DNA from: Faecalibacterium prausnitzii
GTDB lineage: Bacteria; Bacillota; Clostridia; Oscillospirales; Ruminococcaceae
DNA: 64,000 nucleotides
Assembly (NCBI RefSeq): GCF_003324185.1
Contig: NZ_PXUP01000015.1
Span: forward strand, 1-64,000
Direction: 5' to 3'
Part shown: positions 56,246 to 64,000 of the stretch, piece after piece
Position numbering within the stretch: position 1 is the first letter of the stretch
How the letters are laid out: each line of letters begins with the position of its first letter
Made by a program: the position numbers and the translations under genes
The notes under the pieces: model-generated
The model's input: the letters and a program-made list of their open reading frames with translations, nothing else
The model's database searches: none
Told to the model about the DNA's origin: nothing

Positions 56246-56843
56246 CTGTTTCCTCCTTTTTCAAAACAGACACCACCAAGTTCAGCTTTTCGCTGGAGAC
56301 CGCAGAGAGAATGGTGGGCAATATTGCGATCCTGCAGCTGCCCTGGTTGAATTTTCCTTCCAGTCTTTGAATCACAGAATGGTTTTCCAGTACCGTAAAC
56401 GCGCGTTTGACCTCTTCCATATTCGGCTTAGCCGGAAAAACGGGATAGTCGGTCACCACTTTTTCCAGCACATCCCGCACAGTACACACGGCATCCTGCT
56501 CCAAACCCAAACGCTCCATATTTTCTTCGTAGATCAGCCGTAATGCCAGCAAAATCGCCGTTTCTTTTTTATTGAGGTTGCAACGGTTAGCCTCGTCTGT
56601 GTTCAACACATAAAAGTATCCGTTCAGTTCATCCCTGCGCAAATCCCAGTCCAGCAGGCTCAGGTACTCCTGTACAGCCTCATAGTGCCGTGATAGAAAA
56701 AGATAGTCTGGGTTATCCACCCTGCCTTTTCCCGGCTGGTAGATGGTTCGCACAATGTATGTGCGGCTGAGCAGCTGATTGCAGACAGATTTGAATTGTT
56801 CCAGTTCTTTTGCCGTTGCATTGGTAACAAAATCAAAATTCAC
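56196..56843 (-). CDS. jetB: Wadjet JetB (DUF4194, MukE-like)
   Basis: A 215-residue winged-helix kite protein of the DUF4194 family that links JetA to JetC. The core FVTNATAKELEQFKSVCNQL and NRCNLNKKETAILLALRLIYEE are typical. The frame is open to a TTG at 56900, but I prefer GTG at 56843 because a GGAGGAAGGAG site stands just before it and the GTGA overlap with the jetA stop gives tight coupling. Confidence 0.87.
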   Translation of the reverse strand: MNFDFVTNATAKELEQFKSVCNQLLSRTYIVRTIYQPGKGRVDNPDYLFLSRHYEAVQEYLSLLDWDLRRDELNGYFYVLNTDEANRCNLNKKETAILLALRLIYEENMERLGLEQDAVCTVRDVLEKVVTDYPVFPAKPNMEEVKRAFTVLENHSVIQRLEGKFNQGSCRIAILPTILSAVSSEKLNLVVSVLKKEETDEEAEEDPADQLALFQ

Positions 56844-58240
56844 GGCTTCTTCTCCTTCCTCCGGATCTGCATTTGCGGGATCGAATAGCCATTTTTGCAA
56901 AAAATGCCACCGAGTTCCTGGACCACATAACCGGCAGATGCATCCTTGCTTCCAAGGATTGCCAGCAAACTCATGATATAATCCTTGTCTTCTTCAAGCG
57001 AGAGCTCCTCCGAGCAACGAATGTCAGCGTCTCCCAGCCATCCCTGCACGTAATCATTTACTGCTGCCCGGCCATATTTCGATTGCAGTAACTGTGCCGC
57101 TCTGACCTGTTCTTCCGTATTCGGTGCCTGATCATCTTGTATCAGCACCGACGCGGTTTTTGTCCGTTTTTCGGGGCGCTTACGGTACCACAGACTTTTT
57201 TCTGACAAAAAAGACTGCTCATACAATTGAAATGCCGGTTGTATCTGGTCCACCAGCTCAGACGCCCTGCGGTTTCTGGACAGTGCCGTCAGCAAAACAT
57301 TCAAATTGCCGCGCACGCTTTGATCTCGGTTCGTCAGGTTCTCGATTTTCTGTGTTGCTGCCCTGGTATAGCGCCGGACCTGCGTATCAATTTCCTCAAG
57401 ATAGTCCTTCTCTAAATTGTCATAGCGTTCTTCGATCCAGAAAATTTTCCTCAGCAGATCGGCACGGCAGTCTTCCAATGTCTTGCCCCGCTTATCACGC
57501 AATGCTTCATTTGCCATCGCCATCAGCAAGGTGTCATCCTCTTCCCAGCGCCTAAGCACAGACTGAATGGGCACACGATACTTCGGCACTGAATCTTTGA
57601 TTTTCAGCGGACGGATATATGCCTCCACAACCTTTTGTCCGAAGTCGTTAAAGTGTGCAGCCAGCACCTGGTTGATATCCTGCATATCGATCTGCGTCTG
57701 AAAATAATGCTTCACATTATGATAGACCATTTGCAACAAGCTAATCAGCGCCGTTGTGTTATCGTAGGCACTATAGAGAGCCGTCATTTTATCGTAAGCA
57801 TTGTTGCTGTCGTCGGCGGTCTTTAAGACTGAGAAAGTTCCGAACACATAGGAATATCCACGAGCCGGACTATCATCCCTGAGTTGATGAAATAGTTCCA
57901 GCAGGCGACTGCTGTAATTAGGAATCGTGATGTACTCTTCAAAGTCGTCCCCGCGTTCTTTCTCAAACCACCCCTTACTACACAGCTTGCGGATCAAAAA
58001 ACGAGCGCGGCCAGAGATATCCCTCAGTTCCTCTTCGTCAATGTCTTCATCTTCAAACGTAGCATCCGCCAGTTCCTGCTCCAGCCTGCCGCGCAGCATG
58101 GAATACAAGACATCTTCCCGTATTTTCAGGTTTTCTTGGTATGCTGCGTACAGTACGTCCAGCGCATCCGCATATAAAATACGGTTGGGCGAAGCCAGCG
58201 GCGAGAAAAGTTCGCTTGGAACCGCTTCAAAAAACTTCAT
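56840..58240 (-). CDS. jetA: Wadjet JetA (DUF5716-like, MukF-like kleisin)
   Basis: A 466-residue kleisin-type subunit. The start FFEAVPSELFSPLASPNRILYADALDVLY is characteristic of the JetA form I associate with Wadjet type III. It should dimerise and bridge JetC heads. First gene of jetABCD, behind a clear promoter and junction block J5. Assignment to type III rather than type I rests on this N-terminus from memory. Confidence 0.85.
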   Translation of the reverse strand: MKFFEAVPSELFSPLASPNRILYADALDVLYAAYQENLKIREDVLYSMLRGRLEQELADATFEDEDIDEEELRDISGRARFLIRKLCSKGWFEKERGDDFEEYITIPNYSSRLLELFHQLRDDSPARGYSYVFGTFSVLKTADDSNNAYDKMTALYSAYDNTTALISLLQMVYHNVKHYFQTQIDMQDINQVLAAHFNDFGQKVVEAYIRPLKIKDSVPKYRVPIQSVLRRWEEDDTLLMAMANEALRDKRGKTLEDCRADLLRKIFWIEERYDNLEKDYLEEIDTQVRRYTRAATQKIENLTNRDQSVRGNLNVLLTALSRNRRASELVDQIQPAFQLYEQSFLSEKSLWYRKRPEKRTKTASVLIQDDQAPNTEEQVRAAQLLQSKYGRAAVNDYVQGWLGDADIRCSEELSLEEDKDYIMSLLAILGSKDASAGYVVQELGGIFCKNGYSIPQMQIRRKEKKP

Positions 58241-58284
58241 AGGCCTACCACCTTATTCGACTGATATACGCTTTCTTTTCTATT

Positions 58285-58313
58285 ATTGTAACCTCTTTCC
58301 TCTTACAAAACAA
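58285..58313 (-). promoter_or_regulatory. Wadjet promoter
   Basis: TTGTTT (58313-58308) and TACAAT (58290-58285), 17-bp spacer, placed 8 bp from the J5 hairpin, just like the promoter at 51454. Confidence 0.7.
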
Positions 58314-58320
58314 GATGCAA

Positions 58321-58440
58321 AAAGCTCTTGGCCTCCATTACAGAAGCCAAGAGCTTTTATCTTCTTTGTCCTATCAGATTTTATTTCCGGGGAGACTTAA
58401 TCGCAGCCTGGGCGGGTGCCAAAATTGCAGAGCGTTCAAA
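58321..58440 (-). repeat. Junction block J5 upstream of jetA
   Basis: The hairpin (58321-58357) is identical to J4, followed by a tail encoding ERSAILAPAQAAIKSPRK and a stop. No gene of the same strand precedes it, so the module it once ended has been lost or replaced by the plus-strand gene at 58578. The remaining 58441-58577 holds that gene's promoter. Confidence 0.75.
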
Positions 58441-58496
58441 TCAGCTTGAATTTTCATTTCGAATGTGCTAGATTCTCTTATATTTCTCCATTGTTC

Positions 58497-58526
58497 TTGC
58501 CAAAGGCCCCGTATTTGATGTAGAAT
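58497..58526 (+). promoter_or_regulatory. Promoter of the OLD-like gene
   Basis: TTGCCA (58497-58502) and TAGAAT (58521-58526), 18-bp spacer, about 50 bp before the start codon. Confidence 0.5.
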
Positions 58527-58577
58527 ACCTATAGAATTGCAGTTAAATTTACTTTCTACCATAACTGAGGTTTCTAC

Positions 58578-60281
58578 ATGGTTAAGCAAGTCAAAATTGA
58601 GCGTTTCAAGTCAATCAGTAGCGCCACCCTTGATTTAAGCAAAATAAATGTTCTTGTCGGTACTAACAATGCTGGGAAAAGCAGTGTCCTTCAAGCTCTT
58701 CAATTTGCAACATCTGTTGCTCAAACCGCTAAGACCTATTCGCAAAATGTAAAGTTTGATAAAAATGGAGTATGGGCAACTTCTGTCTATCCGGATCAAT
58801 TAGTATACTCTCCTGTAAAAGATCCTTATACACTCGCCCAAGGCGGTGTTCTTAAAGAAGACTCAGATTTAGGCATTGCAGTTTCTTTTTTAGAAGATTC
58901 CGGTGATATTGCTACTGCAACTTTTCGAAAAGGCAGAAATAAAAATATTGCTGCTCGCTTTGAGGGTGCAAATGTAGGTCAAAAGCTTGCATCCCTCGAG
59001 GCTCCTTTTTGTATGTATGTCCCTGGTCTTGCAGGAATTCCTTTTGAGGAAGAAATTCGAACCGTCGGTGTTGTCCGCCGAATCGCGGCTAAAGGTGACT
59101 CCAATACGGTGTTTCGCAATGTTATCAATCTTCTGAGTCAAGACCATGAAGGCTGGTGTAGATTTTTAACCGATATAAAAGTTATTTTTCCAGAAATCGA
59201 ATTTGAAATCAACGCTAGACCTGAGGTCGATGGTTTTATTGATATAAAATTCAGACTAACATCTTCTGCGCCACTATTGCCTATTGATCTCGCAGGAACA
59301 GGCGTTCTTCAAGCAACACAAATTGCTGCATATGTTAATTATTTCAAACCCGCCCTGCTTCTTCTTGATGAACCCGATTCTCATCTGCACCCCGACAATC
59401 AACGCGCTCTTGCAACACTTCTGGTTTCTATCTCTGATAAAACACAAACTACCGTCCTTATTTCTACTCACTCACGGCATCTGATGGCTGCTCTTCAAGA
59501 AGATGCCAAATTTTTCTTGGTAAAGAACGGAACTGTTTCTGATTCCGAGTATAATCACTATATCGGACTTTTGGAATTGGGTGCTTTAGATGAATATGAT
59601 CATATTCGAAACGGAGACTTGAAGTACATTATCCTTACTGAAGACTCATCAGAAACCAGTCATAAATATTTACGAGGAATATTAGAAGCATCAGGATATG
59701 CGCGAGATGAATTTCAGATTTATTCATATAACAGTGTAACCAAGATTGACTCCGCAAAAATGTTTGCTCAGTTCTTATTAGATATCAATCCAGACTTAAG
59801 GATTATTGTCTATCGTGATCGTGACGGATTATATGATGATGAGGTTTCCGAAACTAAAAGAGCTATCGAATTCGATTCTCGAGTCACTTGTGTTATTTCA
59901 AAATTCAACGATGTTGAAATGTATTATTGCGATGAAAATCACGTGTGTGAAATTTGCAATCGTTTAAGTCTTCCTTTAACAATTTCAGAAGCACAAGAGT
60001 TCTTGCTTTCCTCTATTAACGAGCAGGATGAAAAATCCAAAAATAAATTTTTTACGCATCGACTAAGTTTAAATAAAAACAAGAGTGATGGTAGTTTCAT
60101 AACGATTGCCCAGAGCAAATACGATGAAAACAAGCGCGTTTATGCCTATGGAAAAACTATTGCAGGCGTCTTGAAATCCAAATTACAACAGAAGTTCGGA
60201 AGAAACATCGATTTATATCAAGTAACGCCTTACCTTTCAGAATCGCAATTTTCTGCTGTTGTCGCAAGCAATCACTCATAG
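58578..60281 (+). CDS. OLD/PARIS-like ATPase-TOPRIM protein
   Basis: A 567-residue fusion. An ABC-type ATPase has Walker A GTNNAGKSS (residues 28-36), a long middle, Walker B LLLLDEPDSHLHPD (about 262-275) and the H-loop STHSRHL (about 295). A TOPRIM-like nuclease follows with acidic residues in IILTEDSSE (about 350) and VYRDRDG (about 412-418), then NDVEMYY. This is the organisation of OLD-family nucleases and of fused PARIS-type (AriA-AriB) systems. It stands alone, opposite in strand to its neighbours, and is AT-rich, indicating separate acquisition. Confidence 0.75.
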   Translation: MVKQVKIERFKSISSATLDLSKINVLVGTNNAGKSSVLQALQFATSVAQTAKTYSQNVKFDKNGVWATSVYPDQLVYSPVKDPYTLAQGGVLKEDSDLGIAVSFLEDSGDIATATFRKGRNKNIAARFEGANVGQKLASLEAPFCMYVPGLAGIPFEEEIRTVGVVRRIAAKGDSNTVFRNVINLLSQDHEGWCRFLTDIKVIFPEIEFEINARPEVDGFIDIKFRLTSSAPLLPIDLAGTGVLQATQIAAYVNYFKPALLLLDEPDSHLHPDNQRALATLLVSISDKTQTTVLISTHSRHLMAALQEDAKFFLVKNGTVSDSEYNHYIGLLELGALDEYDHIRNGDLKYIILTEDSSETSHKYLRGILEASGYARDEFQIYSYNSVTKIDSAKMFAQFLLDINPDLRIIVYRDRDGLYDDEVSETKRAIEFDSRVTCVISKFNDVEMYYCDENHVCEICNRLSLPLTISEAQEFLLSSINEQDEKSKNKFFTHRLSLNKNKSDGSFITIAQSKYDENKRVYAYGKTIAGVLKSKLQQKFGRNIDLYQVTPYLSESQFSAVVASNHS

Positions 60282-60293
60282 TTTTTTTACATA

Positions 60294-60332
60294 AAGCCCC
60301 GAAACTTATTTGAGTTTCGGGGCTTTTATTCA
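60294..60332 (+). terminator. OLD-like gene terminator
   Basis: AAAGCCCCGAAACT and AGTTTCGGGGCTTT form a strong stem followed by TATT. It may also serve the converging RloB-like gene. Confidence 0.85.
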
Positions 60333-60362
60333 TGTGGCATCACTCAATGCCATATTACAAAG

Positions 60363-61037
60363 CTACTTCAAATACGGCTTCAGCATCTCAACCAGTTCGT
60401 AAACTTTTGTTCCGGGTGCTGATTCAGACGGCTTCCGTCCTTCGTTTTGCTTGTCCAATCGCTTTGCATTGGCAATCGCAATGTCCATGTAAGGTCGCAG
60501 CACTTCATACATATCCGGGCGGTTCTTCTCGTAACTCCCTGCACCAATGTTTTTCAGCCAATCGCTCAGCTTCGGCCAGTAACGAGATCTGTCAATATCA
60601 GTATCCATATACATAAAATGCAGCAAATACCACAGTTCTACGCACTGGTTCGACCATACAGCATGGTAAATCGTCTCACCTTGTGCACTGTATTCTTCGC
60701 ACAGCTGTGCTACCATGTCGATATTTTCTGCCGGAAAATCATCTGTGTCATAGACAATCCAGACGTGCTTAAACACAATGCCGTTATTCTGAACGTATTG
60801 ACGAGCTTTCATCAACAAATTCACCGTATTGTCGCCAATGCCCTCTACCTTTAGCTGGATTCTATCACGGTATTTAGAATTGATAATCCGTTGAATTGCG
60901 CCAAAATACTGCGGCTCGGTTTCTGTACCTTCAGATGCAATTAAGTGGTATTCCGGCTGAATCATCCTCGCCTTATCACGGCGATTCTTCATCCAGCTTT
61001 TTCCAAGGTCGCTCTTTTTCGGAGGTTTCAGACTCAT
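60363..61037 (-). CDS. RloB-like TOPRIM protein (AbiLii-like)
   Basis: A 224-residue protein of the RloB family. Signatures are SEGTETEPQYFGAIQ (acidic residue of the nuclease fold), IVYDTDDFP (second acidic site) and SNQCVELWYLLHF. RloB is the partner of an RloA-type ATPase in AbiL abortive-infection systems. I chose ATG 61037, which overlaps the ATPase stop as ATGA; a TTG 6 bases upstream is less likely. Confidence 0.85.
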   Translation of the reverse strand: MSLKPPKKSDLGKSWMKNRRDKARMIQPEYHLIASEGTETEPQYFGAIQRIINSKYRDRIQLKVEGIGDNTVNLLMKARQYVQNNGIVFKHVWIVYDTDDFPAENIDMVAQLCEEYSAQGETIYHAVWSNQCVELWYLLHFMYMDTDIDRSRYWPKLSDWLKNIGAGSYEKNRPDMYEVLRPYMDIAIANAKRLDKQNEGRKPSESAPGTKVYELVEMLKPYLK

Positions 61038-62239
61038 GCCCAATCCCTCCCTGTCAGCATATTAGAAAGGTAGGGGTCTGCACCATATCGGCCTTCCAGA
61101 TACTGCTTGTCAAAGGCCGCTGTGCTCTTGACGCGAGTATTGTCCTCCTGCCGGAATTCGTAAAGCGAATAAATCTCGCTCTCATGATTATCATTCATCG
61201 CAGCAAACCAAATTTCATCACGGCGGAAAACAGTGTTTTTCATCGTAGTCAGGTCGTGAGAACTGAATAACAGTTGTGCGCCCTTCTTGTTCAGTTCTTG
61301 GTTCTTGAACATCTGAATCACATACCGGAGCAGCTTCGGATGCAGCTTGGCATCCAGCTCGTCCACAACCACTGTGCGGCCTTCCTGCAATGCTACCATC
61401 AGAACCGGCAAGGCTGCAATCATTTTCTTGGTTCCATCCGACTCTGCTTCAAAGGGAAGCTCGTAGACCTTGCCGTTGATCGTTCTTTGCGTAAACAGGT
61501 GCTTGCTATCTTCATCATAGCGATAACCGGACAAATCAATACCCACATCATTCAGTGCATGAATCAGGCTTTCCTTAGTCGTCTCACTCTTGGACACCAG
61601 CACAATGTTTTCTACTCTGGGGTTTGCGTAGCTCTGTGTAATACAGGATTCAAACCAATTCTGCACTTCTGCAATCACAGGGATATTGTAGTTGATTGCC
61701 AAAAAAGAAAGATACGGCATCTTCGGGTTGACGTCCAAGTTGATGCTTGCCTTATTGATACTTGCACCCAATTCAATCTTCTGGCCGTCTCGCTCAAAAA
61801 TCAGGCCCGTCTTCTTGCCGCCAAGAGTACGCCACAGCAGCGACTCAAAAACAATTTCTTCCTTGAGAGAAATATAATACTGGTACTCCTTCTCGCCTAC
61901 ACGGAAAAACACCTGAAAAATCGTAGGCTCATTTACAGAGTTTTCATCCAGCATAAAAGGAGCCACACTGCTGCCCTGCTGGAAGATCATAGGCTGTCGA
62001 TTCTTCTCCAGCGCATGGATTGGCTTTACGACAAGGTTAATCAGGCAAAAGAATGCCTGAAGCAGATTTGTCTTACCGCCACCATTGGGGCCGTAGACTG
62101 CACTGACCGGAAGTAGGTCTTCTGCCTTCTCCTGTCGGATCAATGCATCTTGAAACTCCGGAATCGCCATTGCACGGAAATCAAATGTTGTTTCATCCTT
62201 ATAAGACTTAAAATTCTGAAAAGAAAACTGGCAAAGCAT
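61034..62239 (-). CDS. RloA-like AAA ATPase (AbiLi-like)
   Basis: A 401-residue ATPase of the AAA_15/21 type. Walker A YGPNGGGKTNLLQAF (about 49-63) and Walker B VVVDELDAKLHPKLLRYV (about 290) are clear, followed by an H-loop SSHDLTTMKN. With the overlapping RloB-like gene it forms an AbiL-type pair in which the ATPase controls a toxic nuclease. Single transcript, reading away from the second XRE block. Confidence 0.88.
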   Translation of the reverse strand: MLCQFSFQNFKSYKDETTFDFRAMAIPEFQDALIRQEKAEDLLPVSAVYGPNGGGKTNLLQAFFCLINLVVKPIHALEKNRQPMIFQQGSSVAPFMLDENSVNEPTIFQVFFRVGEKEYQYYISLKEEIVFESLLWRTLGGKKTGLIFERDGQKIELGASINKASINLDVNPKMPYLSFLAINYNIPVIAEVQNWFESCITQSYANPRVENIVLVSKSETTKESLIHALNDVGIDLSGYRYDEDSKHLFTQRTINGKVYELPFEAESDGTKKMIAALPVLMVALQEGRTVVVDELDAKLHPKLLRYVIQMFKNQELNKKGAQLLFSSHDLTTMKNTVFRRDEIWFAAMNDNHESEIYSLYEFRQEDNTRVKSTAAFDKQYLEGRYGADPYLSNMLTGRDWA

Positions 62240-62352
62240 TCTTTCAACTCCTTTCTGTTATTATTATAGCTCATTTTCAGTTTTTATTCCAGTATTCTGG
62301 AAATTTTATTTCTCAAATGCCGCTTAAAAGCATTCTTATGTCATCAACCAAA

Positions 62353-62441
62353 AACCGCCCCAGATGCCTGTTACGGAATCTGGGGCGGTTAATTCTGTTT
62401 ACTGATGCTTTTCAGGCTCTTAATATTAGCCTTTTGAGATT
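62353..62441 (-). repeat. Junction block J6 after the second XRE gene
   Basis: The hairpin AACCGCCCCAGAT ... ATCTGGGGCGGTT (62353-62390) has the loop GCCTGTTACGGA. Compared with J1 and J2 two stem pairs have changed on both sides, keeping the pairing. The region 62240-62352 before it shows no gene. Confidence 0.7.
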
Positions 62442-62804
62442 TTAGTCATACCGATTCTTAGATGGTTTCCCATACACTTTTCGGAGCGATTTTTTCAGGC
62501 TGACCACCGTTTCTTTGATGATCTTTGCCTCATCGGCAGAGCAATCCGCAAGCTGTTCGGTCATCCAGCTGTCGAACACCGGCTTTGCTTTTTTGATCTC
62601 GATGCACAGCAGCTCGTCTGCGGAGCAGTCCAGTGCGTTGATGATGTCGATCAGCGTTTTCAGGCTGGGCACGGAGTTGCCTGTTTCGATATGGCTGATG
62701 TGCGTGACCACCACGCCAACCTCATTGGCCAGCTGCTCCTGCGTCATGCCTTTTGCAAGGCGGCAGGCACGGATGCGTTTTCCGATGTCGGCGTAGTCCA
62801 ACAT
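62442..62804 (-). CDS. XRE-family regulator, copy 2
   Basis: A 120-residue protein nearly identical to the one at 37291-37653, including the helix-turn-helix and basic C-terminus. At the DNA level about 15 of 340 bases differ, nearly all silent, so both copies have been kept functional. It sits between the AbiL-like pair and the toxin/immunity genes and has its own promoter. Confidence 0.9.
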   Translation of the reverse strand: MLDYADIGKRIRACRLAKGMTQEQLANEVGVVVTHISHIETGNSVPSLKTLIDIINALDCSADELLCIEIKKAKPVFDSWMTEQLADCSADEAKIIKETVVSLKKSLRKVYGKPSKNRYD

Positions 62805-62841
62805 AGTACAAGTACCCTCCGTTCCATGAAGTGATACTTGT

Positions 62842-62870
62842 ATTGTATGTGCAATCGATTCAGATTATAA
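62842..62870 (-). promoter_or_regulatory. Promoter of XRE copy 2
   Basis: TTATAA (62870-62865) and TACAAT (62847-62842), 17-bp spacer, with the same AAGTGATACTTGTATTGTATG downstream segment as copy 1. Confidence 0.65.
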
Positions 62871-62916
62871 TAACTCAAAAGTGCAATAGACTCATAAATT
62901 ATAGTTTTTAACCATT

Positions 62917-63324
62917 TTATTTGATTGGGTGCAGCCCTTTCAGGAAGCTTTCCAATTCATCGCCCGCAACTGTCATTTCATCCGTTTCATGGCTCCAGAA
63001 TAAAATTTTTCCATTTTCCATCGAAAGGCAGATATAGTTTCCAAATGGGTCTTCTGCAAATGGAATCACCGACTTGTTCTGAACGGTATCCATCGCCTGA
63101 TATATAGTTGTTTTGCAAGTTTCTCCGCTGTCAAAAGACAGTACTGCACCAAACAAATGTTCCCCACCCTCCGAGTCGAACACACACTCGCTCGGGCTGG
63201 CACCATTATGTTCTGCCACAAAATCTTTCAATTTTTCCGGGATTTTGATGTCATACTGTTTTTCAATTTTTTCAAAGGCTTCCGGGTCTTGTAAATCTTC
63301 CTTATAGTTCCATGTGTTGTTCAT
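62917..63324 (-). CDS. SMI1/KNR4 family immunity protein
   Basis: A 135-residue protein with the SMI1/KNR4 pattern: FEKIEKQYDIKIPEKLKDFVAEHNGASPSE at the N-terminus, VIPFAEDPFGNYICLSM in the middle and FWSHETDE near the end. Such proteins commonly neutralise nuclease toxins encoded just upstream, and this gene lies 11 bp after the WHH-type nuclease gene. The ATG at 63324 is preferred over an upstream start at 63345, which would overlap the toxin. Confidence 0.87.
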   Translation of the reverse strand: MNNTWNYKEDLQDPEAFEKIEKQYDIKIPEKLKDFVAEHNGASPSECVFDSEGGEHLFGAVLSFDSGETCKTTIYQAMDTVQNKSVIPFAEDPFGNYICLSMENGKILFWSHETDEMTVAGDELESFLKGLHPIK

Positions 63325-63335
63325 CGTTGCTCTCC

Positions 63336-63860
63336 TTATCTGCATTCCGTACCACCGCCCCAGATATTCCGGCCTCCCGTATGGCGACAGCTATCATGAA
63401 TTGTGCGGTCTACAAGCTGCATTTTACCCGGGTGCTCCGTATGATGCCATGTATAGCCATCTATCGTCGGATTTTTGCCAAAAATCTGTTCCAGCTGGGT
63501 CTTATTGAATTTTTCTGCAAACTCCGGGTGCCGGAGCGCATAATCCGCCAGACTGTCCGTGCAATATTTGAACTGTGCCACATCGGACATTTGCCGCATA
63601 TCTTTAGGCAGCGTCGTTTCAAATACTGGACTAAATTTCGGGAAGACGCCTTCCTTTAATCTTCCATCCTGTACAAATACGCTTTTCCGATATGACACAT
63701 CCGTGCCCGGGTAGGTCTGCCCTTCCCATTTCTGGTTTCGCGTTTCGATATGTTCTGGTTTGAGAACTTTTTCTGGAACGCTTTCTATTGTTTTTACCAC
63801 CGCACTTTCAATCTTCTGCTTAATTTCCAGATTTCGTCCTACCTCATGAAAACCGCTCAC
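63336..63860 (-). CDS. HNH/WHH-type nuclease toxin
   Basis: A 174-residue protein whose C-terminus carries DGYTWHHTEHPGKMQLVDRT and HDSCRHTGG, the WHH variant of the HNH/endonuclease VII fold found in polymorphic toxins. The N-terminal half lacks a secretion or repeat domain, so this may be a toxin cartridge cut from a larger protein or an orphan. It starts with GTG at 63860, overlapping the previous gene, and is followed by its SMI1-type immunity gene. Confidence 0.8.
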   Translation of the reverse strand: MSGFHEVGRNLEIKQKIESAVVKTIESVPEKVLKPEHIETRNQKWEGQTYPGTDVSYRKSVFVQDGRLKEGVFPKFSPVFETTLPKDMRQMSDVAQFKYCTDSLADYALRHPEFAEKFNKTQLEQIFGKNPTIDGYTWHHTEHPGKMQLVDRTIHDSCRHTGGRNIWGGGTECR

Positions 63861-64000
63861 ACTTGTTCACTCCTTTGCTCATTGTATTTCTTACGAATGG
63901 CTTCTACGCCCTCTTTGTTTTTTGCTTCTTCCAGACCTGTTGTCATGATACAGTCCAGAATTTCTTTTGCGATTTTCTCGCTCAACCGGTAACGGCCGCA
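63857..64000 (-). CDS. Unidentified protein, C-terminal end only
   Basis: The last 47 codons of a gene entering from the right edge, reading LSEKIAKEILDCIMTTGLEE and ending NEQRSEQV. Helical and charged. Its stop TGA overlaps the GTG start of the toxin gene (GTGTGA), so it belongs to the same operon. Too little is visible to assign a family. Confidence 0.6.
   Translation of the reverse strand, partial: CGRYRLSEKIAKEILDCIMTTGLEEAKNKEGVEAIRKKYNEQRSEQV

Overview
The window looks like chromosomal DNA of a gut Firmicute of the Oscillospiraceae, most like Faecalibacterium. This rests on the GC-rich core genes, strong AGGAGG-type ribosome binding sites, TTGACA/TATAAT promoters with 17-bp spacers, and the gene repertoire (uxaABC, YitT, glnS, split methionine synthase). 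No marker gene fixes the genus, so that assignment is an inference.

Left half, about 1-28220, is ordinary metabolism. In order it holds: a tellurite-resistance-type pair (TelA edge, XpaC-like); a DNA glycosylase and HAD phosphatase operon; a heavy-metal/manganese-type permease; tRNA maturation genes (tcdA-mnmA, then rnz-cca); overlapping purA-pyrB; a LysR regulator; a DUF1275 membrane protein; a NifX-like protein; an aldose epimerase-like protein; the hexuronate genes uxaB-uxaA divergent from uxaC; YitT; glnS; an FMN-binding protein; a 2-hydroxyacid dehydrogenase; an Hpt protein; tRNA-Pro; and a two-gene cobalamin-dependent methionine synthase. Two kinds of repeat stand out: a 3'-UTR element (about 50-bp block plus terminator palindrome) found three times, and a palindromic element inserted in frame in cca.

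Right half, about 28796-64000, is a defence island read almost entirely from the minus strand. From right to left it holds: a polymorphic-toxin/immunity pair; an XRE regulator; an AbiL/RloAB-like ATPase-TOPRIM pair; an OLD/PARIS-like ATPase-TOPRIM gene (plus strand); a complete Wadjet operon jetABCD; an uncharacterised module of DUF4869 protein, small ATPase, 1227-aa STAND-like ATPase and a frameshifted HEPN-like gene; a WYL-regulated operon with two dynamin-like GTPases and a tail-anchored coiled-coil repeat protein; a second near-identical XRE gene; and a type I-E CRISPR-Cas locus that keeps all interference genes but has lost cas1 and cas2.

The most unusual overall feature is that the module boundaries carry related hairpin 'junction blocks', six in all and in one orientation. 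Stem sequences differ but stay paired, and the loop is conserved. Three of the blocks also carry the same coding tail. This suggests the modules are exchanged as cassettes at these blocks, although no recombinase gene is present here. The best candidates for undescribed systems are the tandem-dynamin operon and the DUF4869/STAND/HEPN operon.
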